From: Phycisphaerales bacterium
Lineage (GTDB): Bacteria; Planctomycetota; Phycisphaerae; Phycisphaerales; SM1A02
Assembly (NCBI GenBank): GCA_007125255.1
Contig: SLDM01000533.1
Span: 1-7,882 of the forward strand
Length of the DNA: 7,882 bases
Reading direction: 5' to 3'
In this document: one piece after another, positions 1-5,579 of the stretch
How the letters are laid out: the number at the start of each line of letters is the position of its first letter
Position numbering within the stretch: position 1 is the first letter of the stretch
Translations under genes and position numbers: made by a program
The notes under the pieces: model-generated
What the model was told of the DNA's origin: nothing
The model's input: only the letters and a program-made list of their open reading frames with translations
Database searches by the model: none

Positions 1-99
1 GCCCCCCCCGCCGTCCAGGTGGAGGGGGCGGGCGAAAGCAACATATTCATCCCGGCTCGGTATCAGTTCGGGGAGCCGGCACACCGCACACACTTCTGA
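1..99 (+). CDS. Possible 3' end of an upstream gene, cut by window edge
   Basis: The first frame is open from base 1 to a TGA at 97-99 and would encode about 32 C-terminal residues, including NIFIPARYQFGEP. Its third codon positions are mostly G or C, as in the real genes here, whereas the frame ending at the TGA overlapping the next start (132-134) is less GC-biased. No family is recognisable in so short a piece, and the frame could be open by chance in such GC-rich DNA. If real, it ends 31 bases before the next gene on the same strand. Confidence 0.25.
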   Translation, partial: APPAVQVEGAGESNIFIPARYQFGEPAHRTHF

Positions 100-119
100 T
101 CGACCCCGCCCGCGCCCGT

Positions 120-124
120 GGAGA
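120..124 (+). promoter_or_regulatory. Ribosome binding site of the 844-residue protein
   Basis: GGAGA lies seven bases before the ATG at 131. The reading frame stays open upstream to the window edge, so this site, together with the signal peptide beginning at that ATG, decides the start. Confidence 0.6.
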
Positions 125-130
125 AAACTC

Positions 131-2665
131 ATGAAAGCGATCGCGACCCGTTCCGGACTCTGCCTGCTCTTCCCGCGGTGCCCGATTCTGATTCTGGTTC
201 TGGCGGTGGCCGTGGGCGTGACGACCGCACCCGCCTCGGCGCAGGGCACCTTCAATACCGTGCCGGACCCGATCGACAGTCGAGAGCTGGACGACTACGC
301 GGAGCGACTCGGCCTGAGCCCGCAACAGCGGCAGCTCATCTCCGAACATCATCGCGAGTACCTCGAGCAGTTTCGTGAGCTGCGCGAACGGGACATCGAG
401 GAGTTCCTCGGCGAGATGCGCACCCTGCGCCGCGGCTTTGACATGTCGAACCTGCCGGTGATGGAGCGCCTGGTGCGCACCGCCGGTCGCCTGATGCGCC
501 GCATCGAGCAGATCGACGAATCGTTCTTCAACGACATTCAGTCCACGCTGACCGACGAACAGGCGAACAAGTTGCCGAGGGTCCGACTGACCCGCGCGCG
601 GGCCCGGTACGGCAATGAGATGACGCGCGGCATTGACTTTATCAATCCCGGCGTGCGCGTTGATTTGGTCGAATTCGTCGAAGGGCTCGATCTCCCACCG
701 CGCGAGATGGAGCGGATCGACCCGATTCTGATCTCCTACGAACAGCGCCTGACGCGCGGGGCGAAGGATGTCTTCGAAGCTTCGACGACCATGATGCTCG
801 AAGCGATGCGCGAGATGGATCGTGCCGGTTTCACGGACCCCGATCTCGAACAGCGACAGCTCATGATGCAGATGTTCCAGCACTTTCAGGAGATCTGGGC
901 CGACCTGACCGAGGATCTGATGGAGGAAACAAAGAAGGTGACGGATCTTCACCGGCGCACCTTCCGCGACCTGAGCCAGCTTCTGCCGGAGGAACCCGCC
1001 CGCGAACTTCGGCGGATGTACCTCGGGCAGGCATACCCCGAAGTGGCTCGAATCGGCCGGCCCGCCGAACGGCAGTTCACCACCGTTCTTGAGTCAGACG
1101 GCCTCGACGACCGCACACGGCGCACGGTGCAGGAACTTCTGGCCGCCCACCGGCAGCAGCAGGATCGTGCGGCCGACCAGTTGATGGACCTGCTGGACCG
1201 GCAGCGCCAGGATCTCAGCCTCGCGCAGATCGCGCGGCAGTCGGACGGTGAGTTTCGACAAAGAATCGAGGAGCTGACCGAGCGGGCCCAGGATCGGGAT
1301 CAGACGGCCGTCAGCACCTTGCACGGGGTGATCGGCACGGAGCTGGCCGGTGCCCTGAACCTCGAGGAAACCATCGAGGCGGAATCGGATCGCGGTTCAC
1401 GCTGGCGGCGGGCGATGCGGCGCGGCGGCGGGCCCGGTGCGGCCCAGCGCGACATGGCCGAGCTTCGCCGCGAAATGAAGCCGGAAACGTCGCTTCCCGG
1501 CCCGATCGACCAGCGCGACCTGCAGCGTTTCCGGCAACAGACCGGACTCTCCTCGAACCAGGCCGACCTGCTCGGCGTGCTGCACGACTCGTACCGGCAG
1601 GGGTACCAGGAGATCAACCGTTCCCGGATCGCACCGTTGCTGCTCGCGGTCCGTGAATACGAGAATCCGCGCGGCGAGGCGGCGGAGCGGATGCCCGATG
1701 CGGAGGAGATCCTCAAGATCATCGACCTTCATCAGGAAGCGGTCGAAGCGATCGTGGAACTGGAAGAGGAGTTCTTCAGTGATCTCAGCGCCGCCCTGGC
1801 CGGCGGGAACGATGGCCAGGACCTTGAACAACCGATCACCCGGTGGGAACTCGCCCGCCGGCGCGCGGCGTTCGCGCCCCTGCCCGCACCGGGCCGGACA
1901 TCCGGTCGCGGCGCGTTCGGGGGACCCGGCGGCATGGGTGCGATGTTCACCACCGCCAGCGAAGCCGCCATCGACGTGGCGGGCCTGATCAGCGAACTGA
2001 ACATTCGGCCTGATCAAGACGCCCTCCACGAAGCGCTGCTCGACTATGAATTCGAAGTCACCGACATCTTCGCGGAGAAGTTTGAGATCGACCGCGAACT
2101 GCAGCAGGCGTTCGCCTCCATGCGAGCCGGCGGGAATGGCGATCGGCGCAACCGCGGCCGGCAGTTCGGCCGGGTCATGCGCGATCTCGGCGCATCGAGC
2201 CGGGAAGTCAACGAGGCGATCGTCGTCAACAATCGATACGTGCTCGATCAGCTGCTCGGCGGCATCTCACCGGAGAACGCCCGCTACGTGCGGGAGCAGT
2301 ACAACCGTCGCGCTTTCCCCCAGGTCTACAACGATCCGGACAGTGTGAACGACACCCTGGGCGAAGTTCTCGCGCTGGAATCACTTTCCGATCGCCAGCG
2401 CATGCGGGTGCAGGAGCTGAGTCTCGAGTACCGCGTGGAATACGCCGCCCTCTCGGAACAGATGGTCGAGCTGATCATGAGCGGCGATGATGAGGGAGGC
2501 GACTGGCGGCAGCGGGCCCGGGGACGAAGCTTCGCCAATCCCGACTTCAGCCGGATCGAACAACTCCGCTTCGAGCGACGCGAACTCAGCGAACGGGCGC
2601 GGCGTCAGCTCCAGTCGATCCTGACCGAGCAGCAGCGCGGCTCCCTGGGAATCGCCCAGCGGTAA
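131..2665 (+). CDS. Exported helical repeat protein, Spy/CpxP-like modules
   Basis: This 844-residue protein begins with a signal peptide: basic start, hydrophobic core at about 19-30, and likely cleavage after Ala37 (ASA before Gln38). The rest is almost entirely charged, helix-forming sequence rich in Arg, Glu, Gln and Leu, with no further membrane segment. LTxxQ-like motifs (GLSPQQ at 60-66, LTDEQ at 140-144, LTEQQ at 831-835) recall the periplasmic Spy/CpxP fold, whose known members are small stress chaperones or signal modulators. This one is several times longer. Residues 45-410 and 456-844 are two diverged copies of one unit, each made of three helical modules, joined by a Gly/Arg-rich linker at about 421-440. 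No catalytic or metal-binding motif is visible. Export is well supported; a chaperone, scaffold or sensor role is inference from weak motif similarity. The gene appears monocistronic, and the region after it is a scar of broken genes. Confidence 0.93.
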   Translation: MKAIATRSGLCLLFPRCPILILVLAVAVGVTTAPASAQGTFNTVPDPIDSRELDDYAERLGLSPQQRQLISEHHREYLEQFRELRERDIEEFLGEMRTLRRGFDMSNLPVMERLVRTAGRLMRRIEQIDESFFNDIQSTLTDEQANKLPRVRLTRARARYGNEMTRGIDFINPGVRVDLVEFVEGLDLPPREMERIDPILISYEQRLTRGAKDVFEASTTMMLEAMREMDRAGFTDPDLEQRQLMMQMFQHFQEIWADLTEDLMEETKKVTDLHRRTFRDLSQLLPEEPARELRRMYLGQAYPEVARIGRPAERQFTTVLESDGLDDRTRRTVQELLAAHRQQQDRAADQLMDLLDRQRQDLSLAQIARQSDGEFRQRIEELTERAQDRDQTAVSTLHGVIGTELAGALNLEETIEAESDRGSRWRRAMRRGGGPGAAQRDMAELRREMKPETSLPGPIDQRDLQRFRQQTGLSSNQADLLGVLHDSYRQGYQEINRSRIAPLLLAVREYENPRGEAAERMPDAEEILKIIDLHQEAVEAIVELEEEFFSDLSAALAGGNDGQDLEQPITRWELARRRAAFAPLPAPGRTSGRGAFGGPGGMGAMFTTASEAAIDVAGLISELNIRPDQDALHEALLDYEFEVTDIFAEKFEIDRELQQAFASMRAGGNGDRRNRGRQFGRVMRDLGASSREVNEAIVVNNRYVLDQLLGGISPENARYVREQYNRRAFPQVYNDPDSVNDTLGEVLALESLSDRQRMRVQELSLEYRVEYAALSEQMVELIMSGDDEGGDWRQRARGRSFANPDFSRIEQLRFERRELSERARRQLQSILTEQQRGSLGIAQR
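263..2662 (+). repeat. Two-fold internal duplication within the 844-residue protein
   Basis: Codons for residues 45-410 and 456-844 encode paralogous halves. PDPIDSREL at 45 matches PGPIDQRDL at 456, the FF pair at 132-133 matches 548-549, AYPEV at 301-305 matches AFPQV at 728-732, and VQEL at 333-336 matches VQEL at 760-763. The offset grows only from 411 to about 427 residues (near 437 in the middle module), so the order is collinear with small gaps. I counted 14 of 40 identities in the first block and 13 of 40 in the last. The duplication is old: it is visible in protein but not in DNA. Confidence 0.85.
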
Positions 2666-2676
2666 GACGGTTCACG

Positions 2677-2701
2677 CGCCGGGCGCACGCAGCACCCGGC
2701 G
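2677..2701 (+). other. Hairpin 12 bases after the 844-residue gene
   Basis: CGCCGGG at 2677-2683 pairs with CCCGGCG at 2695-2701 around an 11-base loop. No T-run follows, so it may be a weak or Rho-assisted 3' end rather than a classical terminator. Confidence 0.35.
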
Positions 2702-2702
2702 A

Positions 2703-2833
2703 TCAGTCCTCACCACCCGGCACTCGGCACCCAACCCCCCAATACCCGGATGGCTCCATGCCGCGGCCGGCCAGCCAGTCATCCGTGACGGTGCGCGGCG
2801 ACACATTGTTGACAAGGGCGCCCTGGACGACAC
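2703..2833 (-). pseudogene. C-terminal fragment of an ECF sigma factor gene
   Basis: On the minus strand this stretch reads GALVNNVSPRTVTDDW, matching AALVINVSPRTVKDDW of the intact sigma factor in this window (residues 184-199). That is the region 4 helix-turn-helix that contacts the -35 element. At DNA level, 2775-2816 matches 4754-4795 at 39 of 42 bases. Past the helix-turn-helix the frame runs into unrelated sequence and stops at 2703-2705. Upstream of it similarity fades near 2833, and the frame is soon closed by a stop. Sigma region 2 and a start codon are absent, so it cannot make a working sigma factor. It directly abuts the transposase remnant, which suggests loss by insertion or rearrangement. 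It may be a decayed paralogue or a partial copy of the intact gene. Confidence 0.72.
2714..2734 (+). repeat. Short degenerate heptamer array
   Basis: Three consecutive heptamers CACCCGG, CACTCGG and CACCCAA occur here, with a further CACCCGG at 2693-2699. They lie within the nonsense tail of the sigma fragment. Confidence 0.45.
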
Positions 2834-2849
2834 CTATAAAGAGGGCCAG

Positions 2850-3071
2850 CTCCGGAACTGTCTTTCTTCAAACGCCAAGGGCGGTGGAGCACTGGTCGCT
2901 GACGACGCTGCGCAAGAAGCTGATTGAGATTGGGCGAAGAAGGTGGTTCATCACGCCCGATACGTCACGTTCCAACTGGCGGAGGTGGCCCTGCCGCGCT
3001 CGCTCTGTGCGGTCATCCTGGAACGGGTGCGGTGGTTCGCGGCGGTCGCTCGCAGGGCCGGACCGGCATGA
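2850..3071 (+). pseudogene. IS1380-like transposase, C-terminal remnant with frameshifts
   Basis: One frame (2875-2934) encodes PRAVEHWSLTTLRKKLIEIG. The next frame (2934-3071) continues with AKKVVHHARYVTFQLAEVAL and PRSLCAVILERV, ending at a TGA at 3069-3071. Together they resemble the conserved C-terminal tail of IS1380-family DDE transposases (pattern WSLTxLREKLxKIGAKVVxHxRYVxFQxAEVAxPR), recalled from the family rather than searched. A one-base loss near 2932-2934 shifts the frame. A weaker match in the second frame from about 2850 (LRNCLSSNA, compare LGNFLRTLA) implies a compensating shift near 2878. The catalytic domain is missing and I could not identify terminal inverted repeats or a target duplication, so the element is dead. 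It sits against the sigma fragment. Confidence 0.72.
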
Positions 3072-3114
3072 AGGCACGGTCTGTTCGCCAACGGGGTCAA
3101 CGAAGAGAGGCGTG

Positions 3115-3136
3115 GGATCTCGGTGCGCCGAGATCC
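3115..3136. other. Perfect hairpin downstream of the transposase remnant
   Basis: GGATCTCGG at 3115-3123 and CCGAGATCC at 3128-3136 form a perfect 9-bp stem with a TGCG loop, 43 bases after the transposase stop. CGGT-GGTC-ACCG followed by TTTGTT lies just beyond (3136-3153). It may be a leftover 3' structure of the insertion sequence. The rest of 3072-3357 shows no credible gene; the open frames there have poor codon character, and I see no convincing promoter apart from an AT-rich spot at 3255-3263. Confidence 0.5.
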
Positions 3137-3345
3137 GGTGGTCACCGTTTGTTCGGCCTGCCTCGGCATTGCGATCACGTGCTTCGTGGCCGGTCTCGAC
3201 CCATCATCCTTCCGCAGGTGGGCAGATCGGCCTTCCTCGCCGAGAGAGAGGCGGTAATATTATGATGGAGAATGTTCCGGCGACGTCGCCGGGCGAAGGT
3301 CAAATGGAAAATGTCGGTTGGTTGTACTGACAGGGCATTGGAATA

Positions 3346-3355
3346 AAGAAGAGAG
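3346..3355 (+). promoter_or_regulatory. Purine-rich ribosome binding site of the dockerin-type protein
   Basis: A run of A and G (AAGAAGAGAG) lies immediately before ATG 3358. It supports that start, which also begins a good signal peptide. Confidence 0.5.
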
Positions 3356-3357
3356 AC

Positions 3358-4170
3358 ATGCGGAGTTTGGTGACATCATTATTCTGCGGCGCGGTGGGGT
3401 GCATGACGCTTTCGTCAGTCGCGACAGCCCAGGTCGTCGTCTTTGACAACTCGGATGGGCAGTTCATCTGGGAGGAGATCATTGACGGAAAGGACTTCGG
3501 CGGACCGTTCTTCGGCAGCTTTTATCTCGACATCACACAGGGACCGGAACAGGTCGACGATCCGCCAGCGTTCGGCACTGCGCCGAGCCATGCGCTTCGC
3601 CTGGATCACTCGACCGATCTTGGCGAACCGTATTTCGGCCAGTACAGAATCGTGGGGTTGTCAGATTCTCGCGTCGCGGTCGGGCCGACGAAGTTGATTG
3701 ATGATCCGGAGGGTGAGCCCCACCCATTTGTTTTCGTTGAAGAGTTCATGCCCGGGGACACCGTCGATGCTGCCGCCGACTTCGGTAACCTCAGCGGCGC
3801 GATCCGCGTGTACAACTGGCAAACGTCACCATCCATCAACATGAACGTGCCGAGCGATGGCGGTTTCGCCGGGGTTCGAATCATTCTGAACGGCCATGTC
3901 CATTACGGGTGGATCGAGTTCACCGACGCCGGCGGCCTCGGCCCCAACCAGCCGATCCGCTGGGCCTATGAGACGGAGCCCGACAAACCGATTATGATTC
4001 CCATCCCCGGTGATCTCACCGGCGACGGCACAGTCGGCATCGCTGATCTGTTCATTCTTCTTGATGCGTGGGGGCCGTGTCGGCCTTCCGGAGATTGCCC
4101 GGCTGATCTCAATGGCGACGGCGTCGTTGATGTGTTTGACCTGCTCATTCTGCTCGCCGCGTGGGGATAG
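3358..4170 (+). CDS. Secreted protein with C-terminal dockerin-type domain
   Basis: This 270-residue protein has a signal peptide with likely cleavage after Ala24 (ATA before Gln25). The middle, about 25-210, looks like a beta-rich extracellular domain, with aromatic residues and the stretch HVHYGWIEFTD at 180-190. I recognise no enzyme family or catalytic site in it. The C-terminus carries two calcium-loop repeats of dockerin type. Loop one is at 219-230 (Asp219, Thr221, Asp223, Thr225, Asp230) and loop two at 250-261 (Asp250, Asn252, Asp254, Asp258, Asp261). Each is followed by a hydrophobic helix ending in AWG, and Cys241 and Cys247 lie between them. In cellulosomes dockerins bind cohesins; in Phycisphaerae many secreted proteins of unknown function end this way, so a surface-anchoring or sorting role is inference. 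It is likely a single-gene unit, since it has its own ribosome binding site and a terminator 40 bases after the stop. Confidence 0.94.
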   Translation: MRSLVTSLFCGAVGCMTLSSVATAQVVVFDNSDGQFIWEEIIDGKDFGGPFFGSFYLDITQGPEQVDDPPAFGTAPSHALRLDHSTDLGEPYFGQYRIVGLSDSRVAVGPTKLIDDPEGEPHPFVFVEEFMPGDTVDAAADFGNLSGAIRVYNWQTSPSINMNVPSDGGFAGVRIILNGHVHYGWIEFTDAGGLGPNQPIRWAYETEPDKPIMIPIPGDLTGDGTVGIADLFILLDAWGPCRPSGDCPADLNGDGVVDVFDLLILLAAWG

Positions 4171-4210
4171 GCAGCAGTCTCACTTCGCCACTTCACCAAT
4201 CGATGACAAC

Positions 4211-4247
4211 AACGGGCCTTCGCTTTGCGCGAGGGCCCGTTGGTTTT
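4211..4247 (+). terminator. Intrinsic terminator of the dockerin-type gene
   Basis: AACGGGCCTTCG at 4211-4222 pairs with CGAGGGCCCGTT at 4230-4241. This is a 12-bp stem with one G-T wobble and a 7-base loop, followed by GGTTTT at 4242-4247. The reverse strand has no matching T-run, so it serves plus-strand transcription. Confidence 0.85.
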
Positions 4248-4324
4248 GCTGGCGATTGCCGCATGAGAGAAGCCATGATCGCAGTCAAGGTTCACTCGAA
4301 CCGCGAGTTGCTTTCGGGGCAAAG

Positions 4325-4391
4325 CCGACTGTTCCCTCGCTTCTTGCCTTCCACGGCCGGCTCGCTTTGGTCCGCGGGCCGACGCACCCGG
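4325..4391 (+). repeat. Degenerate direct repeat, left copy
   Basis: This copy starts CCGACTGTTCC and ends CACGGCCGGCTCGCT...GCACCCGG. Its last 40 bases (4352-4391) match 4588-4627 at 31 of 40 positions without gaps. The upstream parts align with small gaps. The partner copy is 4565-4627. Confidence 0.55.
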
Positions 4392-4398
4392 TGTCGTT

Positions 4399-4420
4399 CG
4401 CGCAGTACGCACGCTGCGCG
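4399..4420. other. Small hairpin in the repeat mosaic
   Basis: CGCGCAG at 4399-4405 pairs with CTGCGCG at 4414-4420 around an 8-base loop. GTTC before and GGAAC after partly extend the pairing. No function is indicated. Confidence 0.35.
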
Positions 4421-4446
4421 CGGAACGCTCACGCCGCGCCCCCTGG

Positions 4447-4466
4447 ATTCCCGCTTCCGCGGGAAT
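4447..4466. repeat. dRS3-like palindromic repeat (ATTCCC-N8-GGGAAT)
   Basis: ATTCCCGC and GCGGGAAT form an 8-bp stem around TTCC, flanked by GG before and GACGG after. ATTCCC-N8-GGGAAT is the definition of the Neisseria dRS3 element, and similar dispersed palindromes occur in other bacteria. Presence of the motif is certain; whether it is a mobile repeat in this genome needs a copy count. Confidence 0.7.
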
Positions 4467-4493
4467 GACGGAATGAAGGAAAGCGACGGAGGG

Positions 4494-4533
4494 GAGGGAT
4501 CAAGGCATCGAGGCACCAAGGCATCAAGAGATC
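4494..4533 (+). repeat. Octamer array, plus orientation
   Basis: Five consecutive 8-base units: GAGGGATC, AAGGCATC, GAGGCACC, AAGGCATC and AAGAGATC. The consensus is close to RAGGCAYC. It is preceded by AAAGCGACGGAG at 4480-4491, which recurs inverted at the far end of the second array. Confidence 0.65.
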
Positions 4534-4564
4534 GATGGGTGCCGACTGGGCGTCGTACTTTGGT

Positions 4565-4627
4565 CCGACGATTGTTCCTCCATCTCGCACGGCCGACTCG
4601 CTGCGCCCCTCTGGCCGTGGCACCCGG
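4565..4627 (+). repeat. Degenerate direct repeat, right copy
   Basis: Partner of 4325-4391. It shares CCGAC, GTTCC, CACGGCCG, CTCGCT, GGCCG and CACCCGG in the same order. It lies between the two octamer arrays. Confidence 0.55.
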
Positions 4628-4651
4628 CGCGCAGGACTCCTGCCCCCGTCA

Positions 4652-4707
4652 CACTCCCCTCCGCGCCTCCGTGCCCCTGTGCCTTCCCTCCGTCGCTCCG
4701 TCGCTTT
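4652..4707 (-). repeat. Octamer array, minus orientation
   Basis: Read on the minus strand there are seven contiguous octamers: AAAGCGAC, GGAGCGAC, GGAGGGAA, GGCACAGG, GGCACGGA, GGCGCGGA and GGGGAGTG. They resemble the plus-orientation array in period, GG anchor and GGCAC core. CTCCGTCGCTTT at 4696-4707 is the exact reverse complement of 4480-4491. The array ends five bases before the sigma gene stop codon. Confidence 0.6.
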
Positions 4708-4711
4708 CTCC

Positions 4712-5350
4712 TCACCCCTCCAATTCCCCTCGCAGCCACGCCCGCGCGAATCGCCAGTCATCCTTGACGGTGCGCGGCGAAACATTGATGACAAGCGCCG
4801 CCTCCTCGACACTGAGACCCCCGAAGAAACGCAGGTCCACGACCCGGGCCTGGCGCGGGCTCAGTTCGCGCAACCGCTCGATCGCGTCGTGTATCGCAAC
4901 AATGTCGATTCCCTCGGTGATCTCAAGGAGTTGATCCGCTTCGTAGAGCGAGATGCGGGCCGCCCGGCCGCCGCGCTTGCGGGCGCGGGCCGCGCGGGCG
5001 TGATCCACCAGCACGTGACGAATCACTTCCGCCGCGAGCGCGAAGAAGTGCGTGCGATCCTTCCACTCCACCTGAGCGCTGCCGGCGAGTTTGACGTACG
5101 CCTCGTTGACCAGCGCGGTTGCCTGCAGCGTATGGTTCACGCGCTCCGAGGCCAGGTAGGACTGCGCGAGGGCGCGGAGTTCCGGATAGAGCGAAGACAT
5201 CGCCTGGTCGACTCGGCGCGGTGATGAATCGCCATCATCCGCAGAGTCCGGAGCAACCGGCTTCTTCTCCGGTGAGCTCGACCCCGGGGCGCCGGAGGTC
5301 GGATCGGGAGGCAGTTCATCGGAACCCCGCCCTGTCGGCGACGTGGACAT
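4712..5350 (-). CDS. ECF sigma factor, TIGR02999/Sigma70_ECF type
   Basis: This 212-residue RNA polymerase sigma factor binds core polymerase and directs it to a dedicated promoter set. Sigma region 2 spans about 48-120, with LQATALVNEAYVKL at 75-88 and HFFALAAEVIRHVLVDHAR at 101-119, the typical signature of this family. Sigma region 4 spans about 152-208, with the helix-turn-helix VEEAALVINVSPRTVKDDW at 181-199. The first 45 residues form a Pro/Ser/Asp-rich, probably disordered extension. The ATG at 5350 is preferred over an upstream in-frame TTG at 5440 because GGAG sits nine bases before it. No anti-sigma or Ser/Thr kinase gene, often found with this group in planctomycetes, is in the window, so signal and targets are unknown. 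A fragment of a close paralogue lies at 2703-2833. Confidence 0.96.
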   Translation of the reverse strand: MSTSPTGRGSDELPPDPTSGAPGSSSPEKKPVAPDSADDGDSSPRRVDQAMSSLYPELRALAQSYLASERVNHTLQATALVNEAYVKLAGSAQVEWKDRTHFFALAAEVIRHVLVDHARAARARKRGGRAARISLYEADQLLEITEGIDIVAIHDAIERLRELSPRQARVVDLRFFGGLSVEEAALVINVSPRTVKDDWRFARAWLRGELEG

Positions 5351-5359
5351 GATTGCGTT

Positions 5360-5363
5360 CTCC
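5360..5363 (-). promoter_or_regulatory. Ribosome binding site of the sigma gene
   Basis: On the minus strand GGAG lies nine bases before ATG 5350 and fixes that start. Confidence 0.6.
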
Positions 5364-5452
5364 AGACCCACGCGGTGCGGAACGAGCGCTCGCCCCACCG
5401 CCTCCACACGCGCCCCGCACGGGCGCCGGCTGCGGAACAATCCACCCGCCGG

Positions 5453-5480
5453 ACTATACCACCGGGGGGGAGCGATGCAA
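5453..5480 (-). promoter_or_regulatory. Candidate sigma-70-type promoter for the sigma gene
   Basis: On the minus strand TTGCAT (5480-5475) and TATAGT (5458-5453) are separated by 16 bases. The -10 matches five of six consensus bases and the -35 three of six. Transcription would start roughly 95 bases before the ATG at 5350. Judged by eye only. Confidence 0.35.
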
Positions 5481-5501
5481 CGGGAGGCGCACCGTCACGT
5501 G

Positions 5502-5515
5502 CGATCGGCCGATCG
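5502..5515. promoter_or_regulatory. Perfect 14-bp palindrome upstream of the candidate promoter
   Basis: CGATCGGCCGATCG is fully self-complementary and lies about 22 bases upstream of the candidate -35. The position fits a dimeric regulator site, but short palindromes of this composition arise easily in GC-rich DNA. Confidence 0.35.
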
Positions 5516-5579
5516 GTCACCGGACGGCCGCCGCTTCTTCACCTTGAGGGTGGCAGGTTCAGTCAGACAGCGCGGAAGA

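Larger units (their letters stand above)
4249..4711. other. Gene-free repeat mosaic between convergent genes
   Basis: No credible gene lies between the terminator and the end of the sigma gene. Open frames crossing it are Arg, Ser and Pro rich, with composition dictated by repeats. It holds a degenerate direct repeat, a small hairpin, a dRS3-like palindrome, and two octamer arrays in opposite orientation, listed separately. I see no T-run terminator serving the minus-strand sigma gene here. Confidence 0.7.

Noticed and set aside
47..952. Long minus-strand open frame (301 codons) opposite the 844-residue gene
   Set aside because: It lies antisense to a protein with a signal peptide and internal repeats; its translation is His/Arg rich with no domain character, as expected of a shadow frame in GC-rich DNA.
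1397..2029. Minus-strand open frame of 210 codons
   Set aside because: Antisense shadow of the second half of the 844-residue protein, whose repeats prove the sense frame.
2758..3330. Plus-strand open frame of 190 codons taken as one gene
   Set aside because: It begins antisense to the sigma fragment, passes through one frame of the transposase tail, and then leaves the transposase frame at about 2934; it is a composite of broken pieces.
3262..3330. Possible 22-codon leader peptide before the dockerin-type gene
   Set aside because: It has no ribosome binding site, no attenuator-like structure and no amino acid bias; too short to support.
4494..4707. CRISPR array
   Set aside because: The periodic units are 8 bases long without spacers, and no cas gene is present.
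4161..4934. Plus-strand open frame of 257 codons across the repeat mosaic
   Set aside because: It crosses the terminator, the repeat arrays and the antisense of the sigma gene; the translation is Arg/Ser/Pro low-complexity.
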